64,000 nucleotides of DNA from NCBI GenBank assembly GCA_029582165.1, contig CM055874.1, positions 31,440,383-31,504,382 on the forward strand, written 5' to 3'. The stretch comes from Portulaca oleracea (taxonomy: Eukaryota > Streptophyta > Magnoliopsida > Caryophyllales > Portulacaceae). Below are positions 11,880 to 22,803 of this stretch, piece after piece. Position numbers and translations under genes: made by a program. The number at the start of each line of letters is the position of its first letter. The first letter of the stretch is position 1. Under the pieces are notes generated by a model. It was not told the origin of the DNA. It saw only the letters and a list, made by a program, of their open reading frames with translations, and did not search any database.

Positions 11880-13460
11880 ATTAAGTCATGTAAATCAGAG
11901 CGCATTCGGAAGCGCCACAGTGATAGACTTTTGAATGATAAGACTTTGAAACATTTGATGTCTGCAAAGCATGTGATGTATGTGCATACCAAACTTGATC
12001 AGAGTGCACTGGCCTGGACAAACACCAAGGGCCTTGCTGACTTGGTTTTCTCTGCTTAAGCCTTCCCTATGGATGGAAAAGCTTCTAGCAACGAAAATAA
12101 ACAAGGAACAATGATAAAACTTGTGGTTCTTAGCTGGTACAGACCATACCACAGCAAGAAGCACAAGGGCGGTACTCAATTCATGTACTGGATACAGACC
12201 ACACCACCAAGAACATGAATCAAGCTCTACTTAACACCTTCTAAGCTTGCCAAAGCTTAGTTACAGACAAGTAGAAAGAATTGAGAGTTTTAGAGGCGCT
12301 TACAGACCCACAGGAGCAAGCTCTACTGATTTCATAAACATTCACTCATTCATTACTGAAAAATGAATACAAGGTTTGTTAATATACACTAGGCAAGCTG
12401 TTGCCTGTATTAACCAAGCTATTTAGGTTTCCTAAGCTGGAAGAAACCTCTAATCTATTGCTAAGCTCAATTAACACACATAATTGAGCTGCTTAAGACT
12501 ATTATTACAAGTAATTACATCAGATTGCATCAAAGAAAGACAGCAAAACGAAATCAAGTGCTGGTTGGTTCTGATTGGGCCACCTCCTGCTTCTTTTATG
12601 CATTAGTCACTTCTCCACTTGAGTAATTACTTCTACAAATCCTCCACAAGCTGCTATATCATCTTAGGAATATATATTTACAGTAGGTACTCGAGCATAG
12701 GGTGAAAAAGACCAAAATAACCCATTAAGATTGCAAAATACACAAGCTGCCCAGAACAGATTCTCCCTGACATACCCGGACTGTTTGGGCTGTAGAAATT
12801 GTCCTTCAACATCAGTCACGTGCACATTTTAAAAAGTCTTAGAGGACTAATTAAGAAAACCAATGGCTTTTGAATCAACCATTTTGGACACCAAATGAGC
12901 ACGTACGAAGCAAAACACTGAAGCTTGTAAAAACTGATTTTCTGGGCAAAAGCCATCTGGAAAATGCTTTGCTGAGGATGATCCACATAATCTTTAATCC
13001 TCAAATTTGGCTGAAAATTATGATAAATTATGAGGATCATGACTGCCAAAAATCAAGCCAAACGGACTTGAAATGAAGCTTGTGAATTTTCTCCAAAAAT
13101 TGCACATCTCCAATTTTTGCTTGTTTCCATTGACATGCTAAGTGACATTCTTACACCAATATGGTTCTGTTGCACCCTCCATGAACCTTGAATCTCCAAA
13201 TGTAAGACCTAGGCATGATGGATATACATCAGCATGACTGTACCTTTTACAAGAAATGGTGAACGTGCCAACAAATACTCATGCATATGGATGTATGTAG
13301 TCTAATTGAGCACAAGTACAAGGAATGAATTACTTCAAATCTTCAAAGATTAATAAAATAACATATGGTGATTCATGTCTATGAGATTCATCTGAAGCTG
13401 GAATGTTAAAATAGGTTGAAGATTTCCAAAATGAAGTAGTCTTGGCGAAACAATGAGAGC
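11880..13460 (+). pseudogene. Copia integrase region, first copy, split by a solo LTR
   Basis: Bases 11880-11973 translate to a degenerate GAG-pre-integrase segment. The reading resumes at 13237 after the solo LTR with 'PFTRNGERAN', then 'QVQGMNYF', and at 13400-13440 'FQNEV', all recognisable copia integrase landmarks. Stops are frequent. A second copy of the same region begins at about 13505. Confidence 0.65.
11974..13231 (-). mobile_element. G2-family solo LTR, copy 2 (1258 bp)
   Basis: It starts TGATGTATGTGC and ends GGATATACATCA, so its ends are inverted repeats (TGATGTAT/ATACATCA). It is flanked by a perfect 5-bp duplication GCATG (11969-11973 and 13232-13236). The copia coding sequence reads through when it is removed. 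It contains no coding sequence, primer site or polypurine tract inside its ends. It aligns, reverse-complemented, with 1-492 plus 18042-18451 and with 18851-20184. Origin by recombination between the LTRs of a full gypsy element is the usual explanation. Confidence 0.88.
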
Positions 13461-13504
13461 ACCTAGATACGATCGGAAGGATGCTAATGGTTGAGCCAAG
13501 AGTT

Positions 13505-14300
13505 TGAACAAATGACACAAATGAAACATAATTCTGGCACTGCAAGCTTAAGTCATATTAATCAGAAATGCATTCAGAAAACTGCATAGTGCAGGATTTT
13601 GGAAAACATAAACTTTGAAAAGTTTAATGTTTGTAAAGCATGTCTGATGGGTAAGATGACTAAAAATCACCTCTTATTGAAATTGGTGAACAAGCTAATG
13701 ACTTATTAGGATGGGAACATACTGATGTATGTGGGCCTATGAGCACTAGTGCTAGAAGAAGGTTTATTGTACTAATTCATCACTTTCAGTGACAATTTTA
13801 GTAGATATGGATATGTCTACTTAATACGCCACAAGTCCAAATCCTTTGAAATGTTCAAAGAGTTTCAAAGTGAAGTACAAAACCAACTTGGCAAGAAAAT
13901 CAAAACCCTTTAAAAAGATTGAGGATGTGAGTATTTGAGCCATGATTTCACTGACCATTCTAGATAATGTGGAATTGTTTCATAACTCTCTCCTCTAGGA
14001 ATACGACATCTCAATGACGTATCTAAGAAGAAGAATCACACCTTATTAGATATGGTGTGATCAATGATGTTGAGTCAACAATGCGGGTTACTTTTTGGGG
14101 ATACACGCAGTTAACCATAGCTCTAATTATTGAACAAAGATTATCTGAAGCACTAGAGAAGACACCATATATGATTTGGAGAGGAAAAGTCCATGAACTG
14201 TTTTTATGAAAGAAAGGGGTATCACCTCTACAAACTGTTGTAGAGGATAGTGTTTGTGTCTCAAAACGCTTTCTTCTTAGTGAATATATTATTCTCTAAA
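13505..14300 (+). pseudogene. Copia GAG-pre-integrase and integrase core, second copy
   Basis: The + strand reads a degenerate pre-integrase domain (FWHC-like segment at 13535, then KACLMGKMTKNH near 13640). The integrase core follows, with 'TDVCGPMSTSARRR' near 13720, 'RYGYVYLIRHKSKSFEMFK' near 13810 and 'KKKNHTLLDMV' near 14030. Several stops and shifts interrupt it. This repeats the domain already seen at 11880-13460. Confidence 0.75.
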
Positions 14301-14539
14301 AGAAAGAGTGGGAGAGTTTTTGAACTTACCAAAGTTCAAGAGACACAAAACACTATAATCATCACCTAAAGCTCCGCTACTTGATCCTAGTTCAAGTTTT
14401 CCTATTGGTAGGGAAATTAATTAAGAACGAGGTTGAGGCAGTAGAAGTTCCTCAAAACGTTGAGGAGGAGGTGCCATGAACATTACTCCAAGCAAGGTCA
14501 GGTAAACAACTCCGATATCGATCTTCTATGGATGAGCGT

Positions 14540-15720
14540 GAGATGTTACTTTTAGAAAGTAATGACTCTACCTACATTAAAGAAGCTTTAGCAAATCAAG
14601 TTTCCATAAGGTCTAAAATGGACTCCATATATACAACCAAGTTTAGAACTCGGTTGATTTGTCTGAAGGTGTGAGCCATCAGGCATAGGACGGTTTTAAG
14701 GCAAAACATGGGTTCATTAAGAAGACATCAAGACTGACTTCAAAATTAGATTTGGAAGGAAGGTGTATACTTGACACAACTAAATGTTTTTTTGGAATAC
14801 TTGTAAACTTCAATAGGCCATCTGTGGTCTTAAGGAAGCTTCTAGTAGTTGGAATCATTGACCTTCTTGACCAGGATATCAAAAGTTTGATATACTAGGA
14901 AGTGCCAAAGATAATATTGTGTTTACAAGAAGTTCAGTGGGAGCAATGCATTTTCTAATATTGTATGTGATTGACATACTGCCTACTGAGAGGAAGATTC
15001 CCATATTGCTTCCACTGAGGTTGACTTGGGAATAATTTTCAAAGTGAAGGATTGGTGGGGCTAAGAATTTTCTTGGAGACAAGATCTATAATGATGGATT
15101 AAAGATTTTGATTGTTTGAATCAAAGTTGACTAGGTATTGAATAGTTCAACCCACTTCGAGAATGTATTAATTTCCATAAATTATGGCATATCCTTAGGG
15201 AATCTGATTGTCTCAAAACAATCAGAAGATCTAAAAAGGATGAGACATATAACTCATACTTCAGGCGTGAGATTAATGTATGCCACGACATGTTCAAAAC
15301 CCAACCTAACATATACATTGTATATGTATAAGCAAAACTAAGGATGTGTCCTAAGACTAAAGTGGTTGATAAAAGCTAAGTGTGAAGAGTTCCATTGATG
15401 CTACACTTATGACAGACAAATATGATTATTTGAAAGGTCAGAGAATATTATACCATCTTTTTGAGTGGTATTGAGATGAATTGGAAGGAGTTTCTAACAT
15501 GACATGTGTGTAATTCTAAAAATAAGATCAGCATGGCACGACTTTAGAAGCTGTGGCAGAAACTGTTAGGATTGTGAAGTTCGTTTTAGAACTGGGTGAT
15601 GTTTCTAGCCTTACGAGAGAAATGGAGCCTTGTCGATAGGAGCCATCATTCAAGCAAAGGAACTGAAGCTCACTATGAATCCAAACATGAGTTCTGGAAA
15701 TATCTCCCTGTATGAAAGGT
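14540..15720 (+). pseudogene. Copia reverse transcriptase / RNase H remnant
   Basis: Recognisable pieces include 'EALANQVSIRSKMDSIY' near 14590 (start of copia RT), 'NYGISLGNLIVSKQSEDLK' near 15180 and 'LMYATTCSKPNLTYTLYMY' near 15275 (the RT-RNase H connection), and 'EAVAETVRIVKFVLELGD' near 15550 (RNase H end). Most of the RT core, including the YVDD region, is lost or unreadable. The strand and order match the outer copia element. Confidence 0.75.
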
Positions 15721-16114
15721 CATTAGTGAGATGGTAAATGTGCAAGGTTCATTTCAAGTATTATGTACTAAACCCCTGTTGTAGTTATAACATGATAGTC
15801 ATGCATGGGCAATAGGTATTGAACACATTCTGAAATATTAACAAGTCAAATTTACATGAATTGTTCATGAATTATGACCTTGTTGATTCATCATTAAGAA
15901 TAAGATTCCAAAATTTACATTAATTGTGGTTTAGAATTATGTAAATGTCCAAAAAGGTTAGTGAATTCAAAATGGAAAATTGGATGAGGTCCGATTTCTG
16001 AAACCACATTAGTGAACTTGATAACGCTAGTCTTGGTTGACAGTCGACCTCCCTCCTAATTGTATTATCACGTAGGAACAGTGATAAGATCAACACAATT
16101 AGCATGTAGGATTG

Positions 16115-16672
16115 GGGTTTTTTGCTTTTTGGACCCCGAACTTTGGGGGTATTTATTTTCTGGACCCCCATATTTCAAAGTTTATATTTTGGACCCTATA
16201 CTTTGTCTCCGGCAACAATGTGGACTCTATACTTTGTCTCCGGCAATAATATGGACCCCCATATTTCAAAGCCATTATCGAATTATTTTTCTTTCGAAAA
16301 TTTTCCAGCCGTAACTTCTTCTTCCTCTTCTTGCACGATTTCCAACCCCCATATGAGCATAAATTTGCCAAAAAAGTTACCAAAATTTACCAAAATTTAA
16401 CTTTTACCCTGTTGTTTTTTACCCATGAATTTTGCACACTCTTAGCTGTCAAAGTCTGGTCAATTTCAAAACAACAGTTAAAAGAAGGAAAAAATGATAA
16501 AAGGCCAAATCAGGAAGTTTAGGCAACAATTAGGTCATCGCCGGAGTAAAACATAACTTTGGGCCACATTTTTTGGGTTCACAAAGTATAGGGTTCAAAA
16601 TATAAATTTTGAAATATGGGGGTCCAGAAAATAAATACCCCCAAAGTTCGAGGTCCAAAAAGGAAAAAACCC
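16115..16672. mobile_element. Mutator-type MITE (558 bp)
   Basis: The left arm (gggttttttgctttttgga, then 'gggggtatttattttctgga') pairs with the right arm, which ends 'ccaaaaaggaaaaaaccc'. It is flanked by a perfect 10-bp repeat TGTAGGATTG (16105-16114 and 16673-16682); 9-10 bp is the Mutator size. Inside the left part 'ggactctatactttgtctcc' or a close variant occurs in tandem. No transposase was seen. It sits in the 3' degenerate part of the copia element. Confidence 0.85.
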
Positions 16673-17210
16673 TGTAGGATTGAGGTGATGATCAAGTTTC
16701 GTGATCATAGTGATGTGATGACATCATAAATCAATCATATGGGTATTGTTGAGAACAACTACCGAACTGACCCGCAGTGGGAGCTCTTTAAGTTAGGAAT
16801 GTCATAAGAGCTCTCACCACTCAAAATTCCTAAATCCTGAGTTCAGTACACAGACTGCATGATCTGTTGTGACTTTGGAGCGCGTCAAACGCCTTTCGTA
16901 ACAGTAGGCTATAAAGGCGGTGTCGGGGTTACAGTTGGATCATGTGAGAATGTGTGTCTGAACAAGATGGCATTGTCTTTCCTATTAGGGACAGTTGTCT
17001 TATTGGCCACTCGGTGAGATTGGACTGAAAATGTTTTGTCGAGCTCAGTTGAATCAATAGTTGATCATCTATTTTTCAAAATCTAAACTCGGAGATCGAG
17101 GAACGTTTGAGTCTTACATAAGGATGACTTCATCTTACCTTATCCGAACATGAGACAGTAAGTGACAAGGGAATTCAAGGAATCGAACACTTGTGCGACA
17201 AGTGGGAGAT

Positions 17211-18041
17211 TGTTGGGATTGTCCCGACAATGTTCGATATACACGGAGATTAAACCAAAGTAATATAGTAATTATATGTCTTGCTAGAGACCTCTATAAT
17301 TACTAATTGAATGTGTTTTAATTATAACTATATTATTTGGTCCTACTAGGTCATACAAGTCAGTGCCTTGGAACAATGTATGTAACCTAAATAATATTGT
17401 ATTATGTTTAGAAATGTTGGGAACTGATTTCTGTGAGAAATCAGCCCAACACGGACCAAATTGGGTTCAACACAAACCGTGTTGACCCAACACGGTCTGT
17501 GTTGGGACACCACGGACCGTGGTGTTCATGGGCCGATTTAATGGAGATTCTGGAGGCCAACACAGACCGTGTTGGGCCTGAGAATGCGCCGTCAATTAGA
17601 TCGGCCATTAGGGTTTTAGTAACCCTTTCCCCAAGTCATTCAAACTCTATAAATAAAAGTCTCTCTGAGAGATTTATCAAGGGAACTGCTTAAGACTTTT
17701 AGAGAGATACCAGGGTGATTTCCTGAGTTCCTCTCTCTCTTAGTTTGCAGTTATCATTTTCTTGAAACAACCACCTCTACCGAAATACATACATCTTTAG
17801 ATTGAGATATGTCTCGATCGGGTCGATCTAGCAGTCGAATTCCCGGAGTGTTGCGTGGACTTTCAGTAGAGGATTTCAGCACTGGAATCTTAAAGGTCAA
17901 CCTCTTCATCAGCCGGATTAGCGATCAGGTATAATTACTAAAACCTCTGCAATTGTTGTGATTAATTGTTTTATAATCGTTATGAATATTCCCCCAATTA
18001 ATCTGTACTTGTTTAGGAAATAGATAACCTAAAACCTAACA
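17211..18041 (+). repeat. 3' LTR of the copia element (831 bp)
   Basis: It begins TGTTGGGATTGTCCC and ends CCTAACA, preceded by the purine-rich 'acaagtgggaga'. TCTTC follows at 18042. It carries the palindromic modules at 17446-17576 and the same TATA-like region as the 5' LTR. Confidence 0.9.
17446..17576 (+). repeat. Short palindromic modules in the copia 3' LTR
   Basis: Five or so copies of the AACACGGACCGTGTT-type module occur here, one more than in the 5' LTR. The extra 'gacccaacacggtctgtg' unit accounts for most of the length difference between the two LTRs. Confidence 0.75.
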
Positions 18042-18451
18042 TCTTCAACTCTAAGAAACCTCATTTGCTCGAGAATAGCCAGCTGCTTGCTTAAAGCAGC
18101 ATATATAAGCCTAGCTTCTGTAAACCATTTTCATTATCTGAGTTTATGTGAATGGTGGAGCTTTGCTTCTCTTTGTTTGTGAGTATGTAACAACTCTCGC
18201 TTCTACTTGACTATAACTAAGCTTTGGCAAGCTTAGCATGTGACAGTACATTTTTATTTATGATTATGGTGGTGTGGTCTGTAGCGATTGCCCTTTTGTT
18301 TTCTAATGTGGTGTGGTCTGTAGCTGTGTGAATTCACAAGTCTATCTTTATTTCCTTGTTTGTTTTTCGTTCCTTGATGCTTGTCCATCCCTAGGAGAAG
18401 CTTAAGTTGAACTATCAAGGTCAGGAGAGCCTTTGCTTTGATTATACATCA
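18042..18451 (+). repeat. G2-family LTR, copy 1, 3' part
   Basis: The interrupted LTR resumes after the copia element and ends ATTATACATCA at 18451. It contains the family landmark 'aactaagctttggcaagctt' and two copies of 'gtggtgtggtctgtagc'. No primer site follows the end, so it is either a solo LTR or a 3' LTR. Confidence 0.75.
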
Positions 18452-18850
18452 TAAATCCTTCTAATCTGGAAAAGAAAACAGAGAATAAGGATGAGATATG
18501 AGATGATGAATCACGAGAAAGAGAAAAAAGAAGAGATATAAACAAGATGAATACAGAAGAGAGAAGGAGATGGAGATGGTGAGGAGTGTGATGTGTAAGG
18601 GTTTTCAGGTTTTCGAAAGTTAGAGAGGAAAGAGGGTGAGTGGGGGTGATTTTTGGGGTTGGGTTGTTTTCGGTTTTGTTTTTAGAGAGTCGGAGAGAGA
18701 AAGAGAGAAAATACGGGTGAGAAGAGGCCGAAGGAGTAAGAGAGAGAAAGGGAGGAAGAGAATATGAGGGAGTTAGGGTTTTTACTTGGGAATAATCGGC
18801 TGAGGGATAAAATGTGTAGTGGGTTTATGGGTTTAGGTTTCTGTGTCGTG
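18452..18850. other. Purine-rich unassigned stretch
   Basis: This stretch is rich in GAGA-type runs on the + strand, equivalent to CTCT runs on the - strand. It looks like a transcribed leader or a promoter-proximal gene fragment, but no protein is recognisable. It appears to continue at 20185-20340 beyond the LTR at 18851-20184. The 87-residue - strand open frame here has low complexity and is not supported. Confidence 0.3.
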
Positions 18851-20184
18851 TGATGTGATGTAGATTCATCATGCTTTGGCCTTGCACGTGGGGTTCCAAG
18901 GTCCTTGATGGATGCATTGGAACTATATTGGCATAAGGACATCACTTAGCATGTCCAAGATTTAAACAAGAGGATGTTGGCATGCCCTTTTTATGAATAA
19001 CTCTTAAATGAGTTATCTTTTGAAAGGAGACTAGCCAACGTGTTTCAAGGAAGGAGTAAGGCCAGCAAAGAGTTCAAGCGAAACACTTATAGCTTAAAAT
19101 ACTATTCATCCCGTTTGGTATATACGCTATTTGTGTCCTTATCACAAAATTGCAACATCTCCTCTACTTTTGCCCTAGGAGACTTTTGAAGAGCATCAAA
19201 TGAGTTTTCCAAAATGTCCAAGTTTGATCAATTTGGAGTTCTTTTGAGTTCTACACAGCCGGTCCAAGTCAGATCCTGCGATAAGGTCCTTAATTCTGGT
19301 CTGATTGGAATTTTGGTGTTTAATCAAGAGCAAATGGGTCTTTTCACACCCATTTCGGTTTCCCCTATATTTTGGACGTCCAAGCAATGTCCCAGCTGAA
19401 TGCAATTGTATTGAATCAAGCAAGTAGGAGGTGGCAACCAAGGAATAGAGCTGTGTTACATGAAGGTCTAATGGGAAAGCACCATGAAGCTTAATTTGAT
19501 TGGTCCTATTTGCCACCCTCTTGGACGAATACTTCCAGTTGAAGCATTGTATTAGTTTAATTATGATGTACTTAAGTTAATTAAGCTAGATTAGAGGTGA
19601 CTTCATGATTAGGAAACCTCTAATTAGATAGTTTAGTGAGATGCTTGCAAGGTCCTTTGTTCCAGCCTTATTAATAGCACGCATCTTGTACTCATTTATA
19701 TTATAAGATGAATTTGTTGAATGTGAGTGAACCGTGAGGTTTCTCCTTGTTGGTGAGTGTTCTAATAACTCTCAAAATTTCTACTCCTGTATCTTGATTT
19801 GGTAAAATCAAGTAGTGGGTGTAGAGCTTGATTTCAATCTTTTGGTGGTGTATCTGTATCCAAAAGAGAGAATCAAGTACCAGCCCTTGTGATATTTGAT
19901 TGTGGTGTATCTATATCAATAAAAACTCACTTGTTCTATCTTGTGTTTGTAATTCATGGTGTATCTATATCGAATTTCAAACACTTGTTCTATCCTTTTA
20001 TTTCCTTTGTTTTCCTTTCCTTTATGCTTATTTTTAGCATCTGATTTGGTTTTCCTTTGTTTTCCTTTCCTTTATGCTTATTTTATCTTGATGATTTGGT
20101 TATTGAACCAATTTGAGAGGTTAGTGAGCCTTGTGATGTTTGTTTGCTCATGAACGTCCTTCATTCTTGAGCCTACATACATCA
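18851..20184 (+). mobile_element. G2-family LTR, copy 3 (about 1.33 kb, probably solo)
   Basis: It aligns with the reverse complement of the solo LTR at 11974-13231: the start is TGATGT..., 'catcacttagcatgtc' falls near the left end, and it ends ACATACATCA. The flanks are TCGTG (18846-18850) and GCGTG (20185-20189), a target duplication with one mismatch. The start could instead be 18856. Inside are three copies of 'ggtgtatctatatc'-like phrases (19842-19975) and a tandem duplication of about 55 bp rich in 'tttcctttgttttcc' (about 19998-20100). Confidence 0.75.
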
Positions 20185-20674
20185 GCGTGGGTTAGGGTAA
20201 TTGTGTTTTACTATTTAGGTAGTTGGCTAGGTGGAGGAGAAGGTGGGTTGGGTGCTGAAGGGGGCAATTGGGGCTAGTAAAGTAGAAGAGAGAAAGAGAA
20301 TGGGTCAGGGCTTTAGGTTGGGTAGATTAAGGTTTGTTTTTATTTTCTTTTTATATTTAACACATTTTTTCTCATTTTCTATTAACAATAACTAAAATGA
20401 TAAAATGGAATAAAACCTAGTAAACATGTAAAATGCATAAAAATATATATTTATTTCTATTTTAATTATTGAAAACAAGCAAAAAGTCATAAAATAAAGG
20501 GGTGAAAATATGCAAAATATGAAATATATATAGGAAAATTGGATTCTAATAATCTCGACTATTACGAATTGGACAATAATAATCCATACTATCAATTTGG
20601 ATTCTGGTGGTCCAAAAAAAAAGGAAAAAGAATTGGATTGTAGTGGGACATCATCGAAAGTATATCCTAAATTA
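20185..20674. other. Intergenic, no gene seen
   Basis: The first part (to about 20340) seems to continue the purine-rich stretch of 18452-18850. The rest is AT-rich, with two 'attggattct' repeats and poly-A runs. No coding region is supported. Confidence 0.4.
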
Positions 20675-21075
20675 TTTTTTTTTTTTGACCTAGGAGATCC
20701 TTCTGACAAGGCATCTTCCTAAGTTATCAGGTGTTAAACTAGAAGAAAAAACATCAGAAGGACTATGATCCCGTAAGGAGGGATTAATTAAAACTTGTCC
20801 TTGATTTGCCATTCAATCGGCTGCACAGTTGGCTTCACGGTAGGTATGACGTAGAGTAACTTCATCTAGCTGGTTTAAAAGGTTTTTGATATCTCTGACA
20901 ATCATGTCAATTTGCCACGGGACATGGATTGATCCTTGAATTGCTTGTATAAGTATCAAACTAGCTCCTTCAATCTGGACTTTTGAGAATCCTGAACAGA
21001 TGGTTTGTTGTAATCCAAAACGAAGGGCCAATGCTTCCGTTATAAGGATGGACTGAGAAGGAGTTTTCATAGATG
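20675..21075 (-). pseudogene. 5'-truncated LINE, RNase H-like 3' end
   Basis: The - strand frame 21070-20813 encodes an RNase H-like domain typical of the C-terminus of plant L1-type LINEs (ITEALALRFGLQ, VQIEGASLILI, HTYREANCAAD). It ends at a TGA where a tryptophan codon is usual, then continues readably to a TAG near 20690. It finishes in a 12-base T run on the + strand (20675-20686), which is the poly(A) tail of a - strand insertion. Reverse transcriptase is absent, as expected for 5' truncation. No clear target duplication was found. Confidence 0.75.
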
Positions 21076-21349
21076 TGTTGCATTTGATTCAAAACTTAGT
21101 ATAACACTTTACCATGATTTTTAATGAATTTACGGTGTTTCTCCAAAAATTTTTTCAATTTTTTTACGATTTTTTCACTTTTATTCCTTTTAAAAATCAT
21201 AATAACTGCTCGAAGTCTCAAAAAAATAATTTAAAAATTGTTTTAGTAACCACAATTCATTATCTTTTCGGGGGAAGGAACGAAAAAAACAAAAACAATA
21301 TAGGGTAGGAATGAAAAAAATGAAAAGAATGTGGAGGTGGATTTGGTAC

Positions 21350-21375
21350 CAATATATATATACATATATATATAT

Positions 21376-21408
<33 letters not shown>

Positions 21409-21409
21409 T
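21350..21409. repeat. TA/TACA microsatellite
   Basis: An almost uninterrupted run of TA with occasional TACA covers about 60 bp. The surrounding 21076-21796 is AT-rich and shows no gene. Confidence 0.9.
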
Positions 21410-21796
21410 TGAAGTTTCCTTTTCAGTAATTATTAATTAGAGAAAAAATTTAAATGAATTCACTTTAAAGAAATAGGTTCATAAATATTTGTTAAATAAA
21501 AGTATATTAAAATTTGATCATTTACTAAATTATCATTAAAACCTTGTATATTATATTCTATCCAAAAAAATCGTAATAATTTCACTTTGAAAATTGTTGG
21601 TAAAATATTTTTTTTTTATATGTAAAAATGATGATACTAAAGATGTGGTAACCAAATGGTAATCAGTTGTATCCTCCATATTTAGCACCAAAGTTCAAAT
21701 ATATACATATAAACAGAGAGAGATTTGCTGAAATAATTTAGATTTAATTAAAGCACTAAAAAAACGTTGAGAGGGGAGACAAGAAGAGAGACTTGA

Positions 21797-22786
21797 TGGA
21801 GAGAGGACGCGCGGAAGCCTAGGGTCTAAATAAACCATGTGGATGATGGAAATCCACCCATAGAACTCATAAACACTATCAACCAATTTTTAGGGTTTTC
21901 AGGTTAATGGAGATAAACATGAAATTAAAAGATATGGACAATTCTAAAGAGAGAAATCTCACCTAATTAAACTTAGATGTTCAAACACTTGCACAAGGAT
22001 CTCCCACAAGCAAAGAGTATTGAATCACCCAAGAAATCTCACAAAGAGTGTAGGATAACCACCCACTCACAATGAAGAGAATTCACCAAGCAATTTCCAC
22101 CCAAAGGATTAGCTTCATTGATTAGGGTTTGAAAACCCACAATTACAACACTCTCCAATTGAGAGGATTTTTCTTGAGCCTAACTCCTAAACATTCATCA
22201 TCAAAAAACTGCCTTGAAAAACAAGCTAAAGGGGTATTTATACTAAATAGGAAATTAAACCCAAAACTAAGCAAAAAAAATGAAACAGCACGCGTGTCGC
22301 AGGTGAGGGTCGCGGGCGCGACCAGGGTTGTCGCGGGCGCGACGACCATCTGTCCGCCACAATCCGTCGCTGGCCGAGGTGGGTCGCGGGCGTGACAAGA
22401 GATGTCGCGGGCGCGACAGGCTCCTGTCACGGGCGTGACAAACACGTCGCCGGCGTGACGGTGTTCTGGGCAGTTGTTCCCTGCCGACTTCAAACGCGCA
22501 TAACTTCTTCATCCGGACTCCGTTTTAGGCCCTAAGATATCGATGGAAAGCTCTCGGTGTGTACTTTAAGCTCCAAAAATTTCAAGTCCATCGGAGTTGT
22601 ATTGAAGGACTTATGATCGAAAGCGTGAAGGCACGCGCATTTCTAGCCTTTGAACGCGTATTTCTAGCCTTTGAATGCCTTCACCGCCTTGTGTTTATTC
22701 TTGCCGATGTTTCCAAAGCCCCTTAGAAGGCTCGGGAATGGTGCGATAGAGACGAACCAAAAGTGAACCGATCCCCATACGGTTCA
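21797..22786 (-). repeat. 3' LTR of the gag/protease element (990 bp)
   Basis: It is similar along its length to 24924-25895. It contains six GC-rich palindromic modules at about 22307-22463. Confidence 0.85.
22307..22463. repeat. GC-rich palindromic modules (GTCGCGGGCGCGAC) in the 3' LTR
   Basis: About six copies of GTCGCGGGCGCGAC or one- to two-base variants stand in a 157-bp block of very high CpG density inside an otherwise AT-rich LTR. The partner LTR has five copies (about 25438-25567). Each copy is palindromic except for its two central bases. Confidence 0.85.
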
Positions 22787-22803
22787 TACTCCCCTTCTTC
22801 GAA
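22787..22803 (-). other. Polypurine tract of the gag/protease element
   Basis: On the - strand this reads TTCGAAGAAGGGGAGTA directly before the 3' LTR. Confidence 0.7.

Larger units (their letters stand above)
493..18041 (+). mobile_element. Degenerate Ty1/copia LTR retrotransposon, 17.5 kb including nested insertions
   Basis: The element has 5'-TG...CA-3' LTRs (493-1300 and 17211-18041) and a perfect 5-bp target duplication TCTTC at 488-492 and 18042-18046. A tRNA-Met primer site follows the first LTR. Degenerate gag and pol lie in copia order (protease/integrase before reverse transcriptase/RNase H) on the + strand. All reading frames are broken by stops and shifts. Four later insertions lie inside: a hairpin MITE, a CRM-like gypsy element, a G2 solo LTR and a Mutator-type MITE. 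About 8.5 kb of the span belongs to those insertions. The element is dead and old, judging from the differences between its LTRs, which include a 23-bp length difference. Confidence 0.9.

Noticed and set aside
11895..12179. 94-codon - strand frame
   Set aside because: It runs across the border of a solo LTR and the copia element, so it is accidental.
16060..16400. Overlapping + and - frames of 76-92 codons
   Set aside because: They are translations of the inverted arms of the Mutator-type MITE.
18682..18945. 87-codon - strand frame, serine and proline rich
   Set aside because: Low-complexity translation of a CT-rich stretch, and it crosses into the G2 LTR.
22129..22512. Overlapping frames of 80-116 codons across the GC-rich block, repeated at 25269-25620
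   Set aside because: They arise from the stop-poor CpG palindromic modules in the LTRs and lie outside gag and protease.
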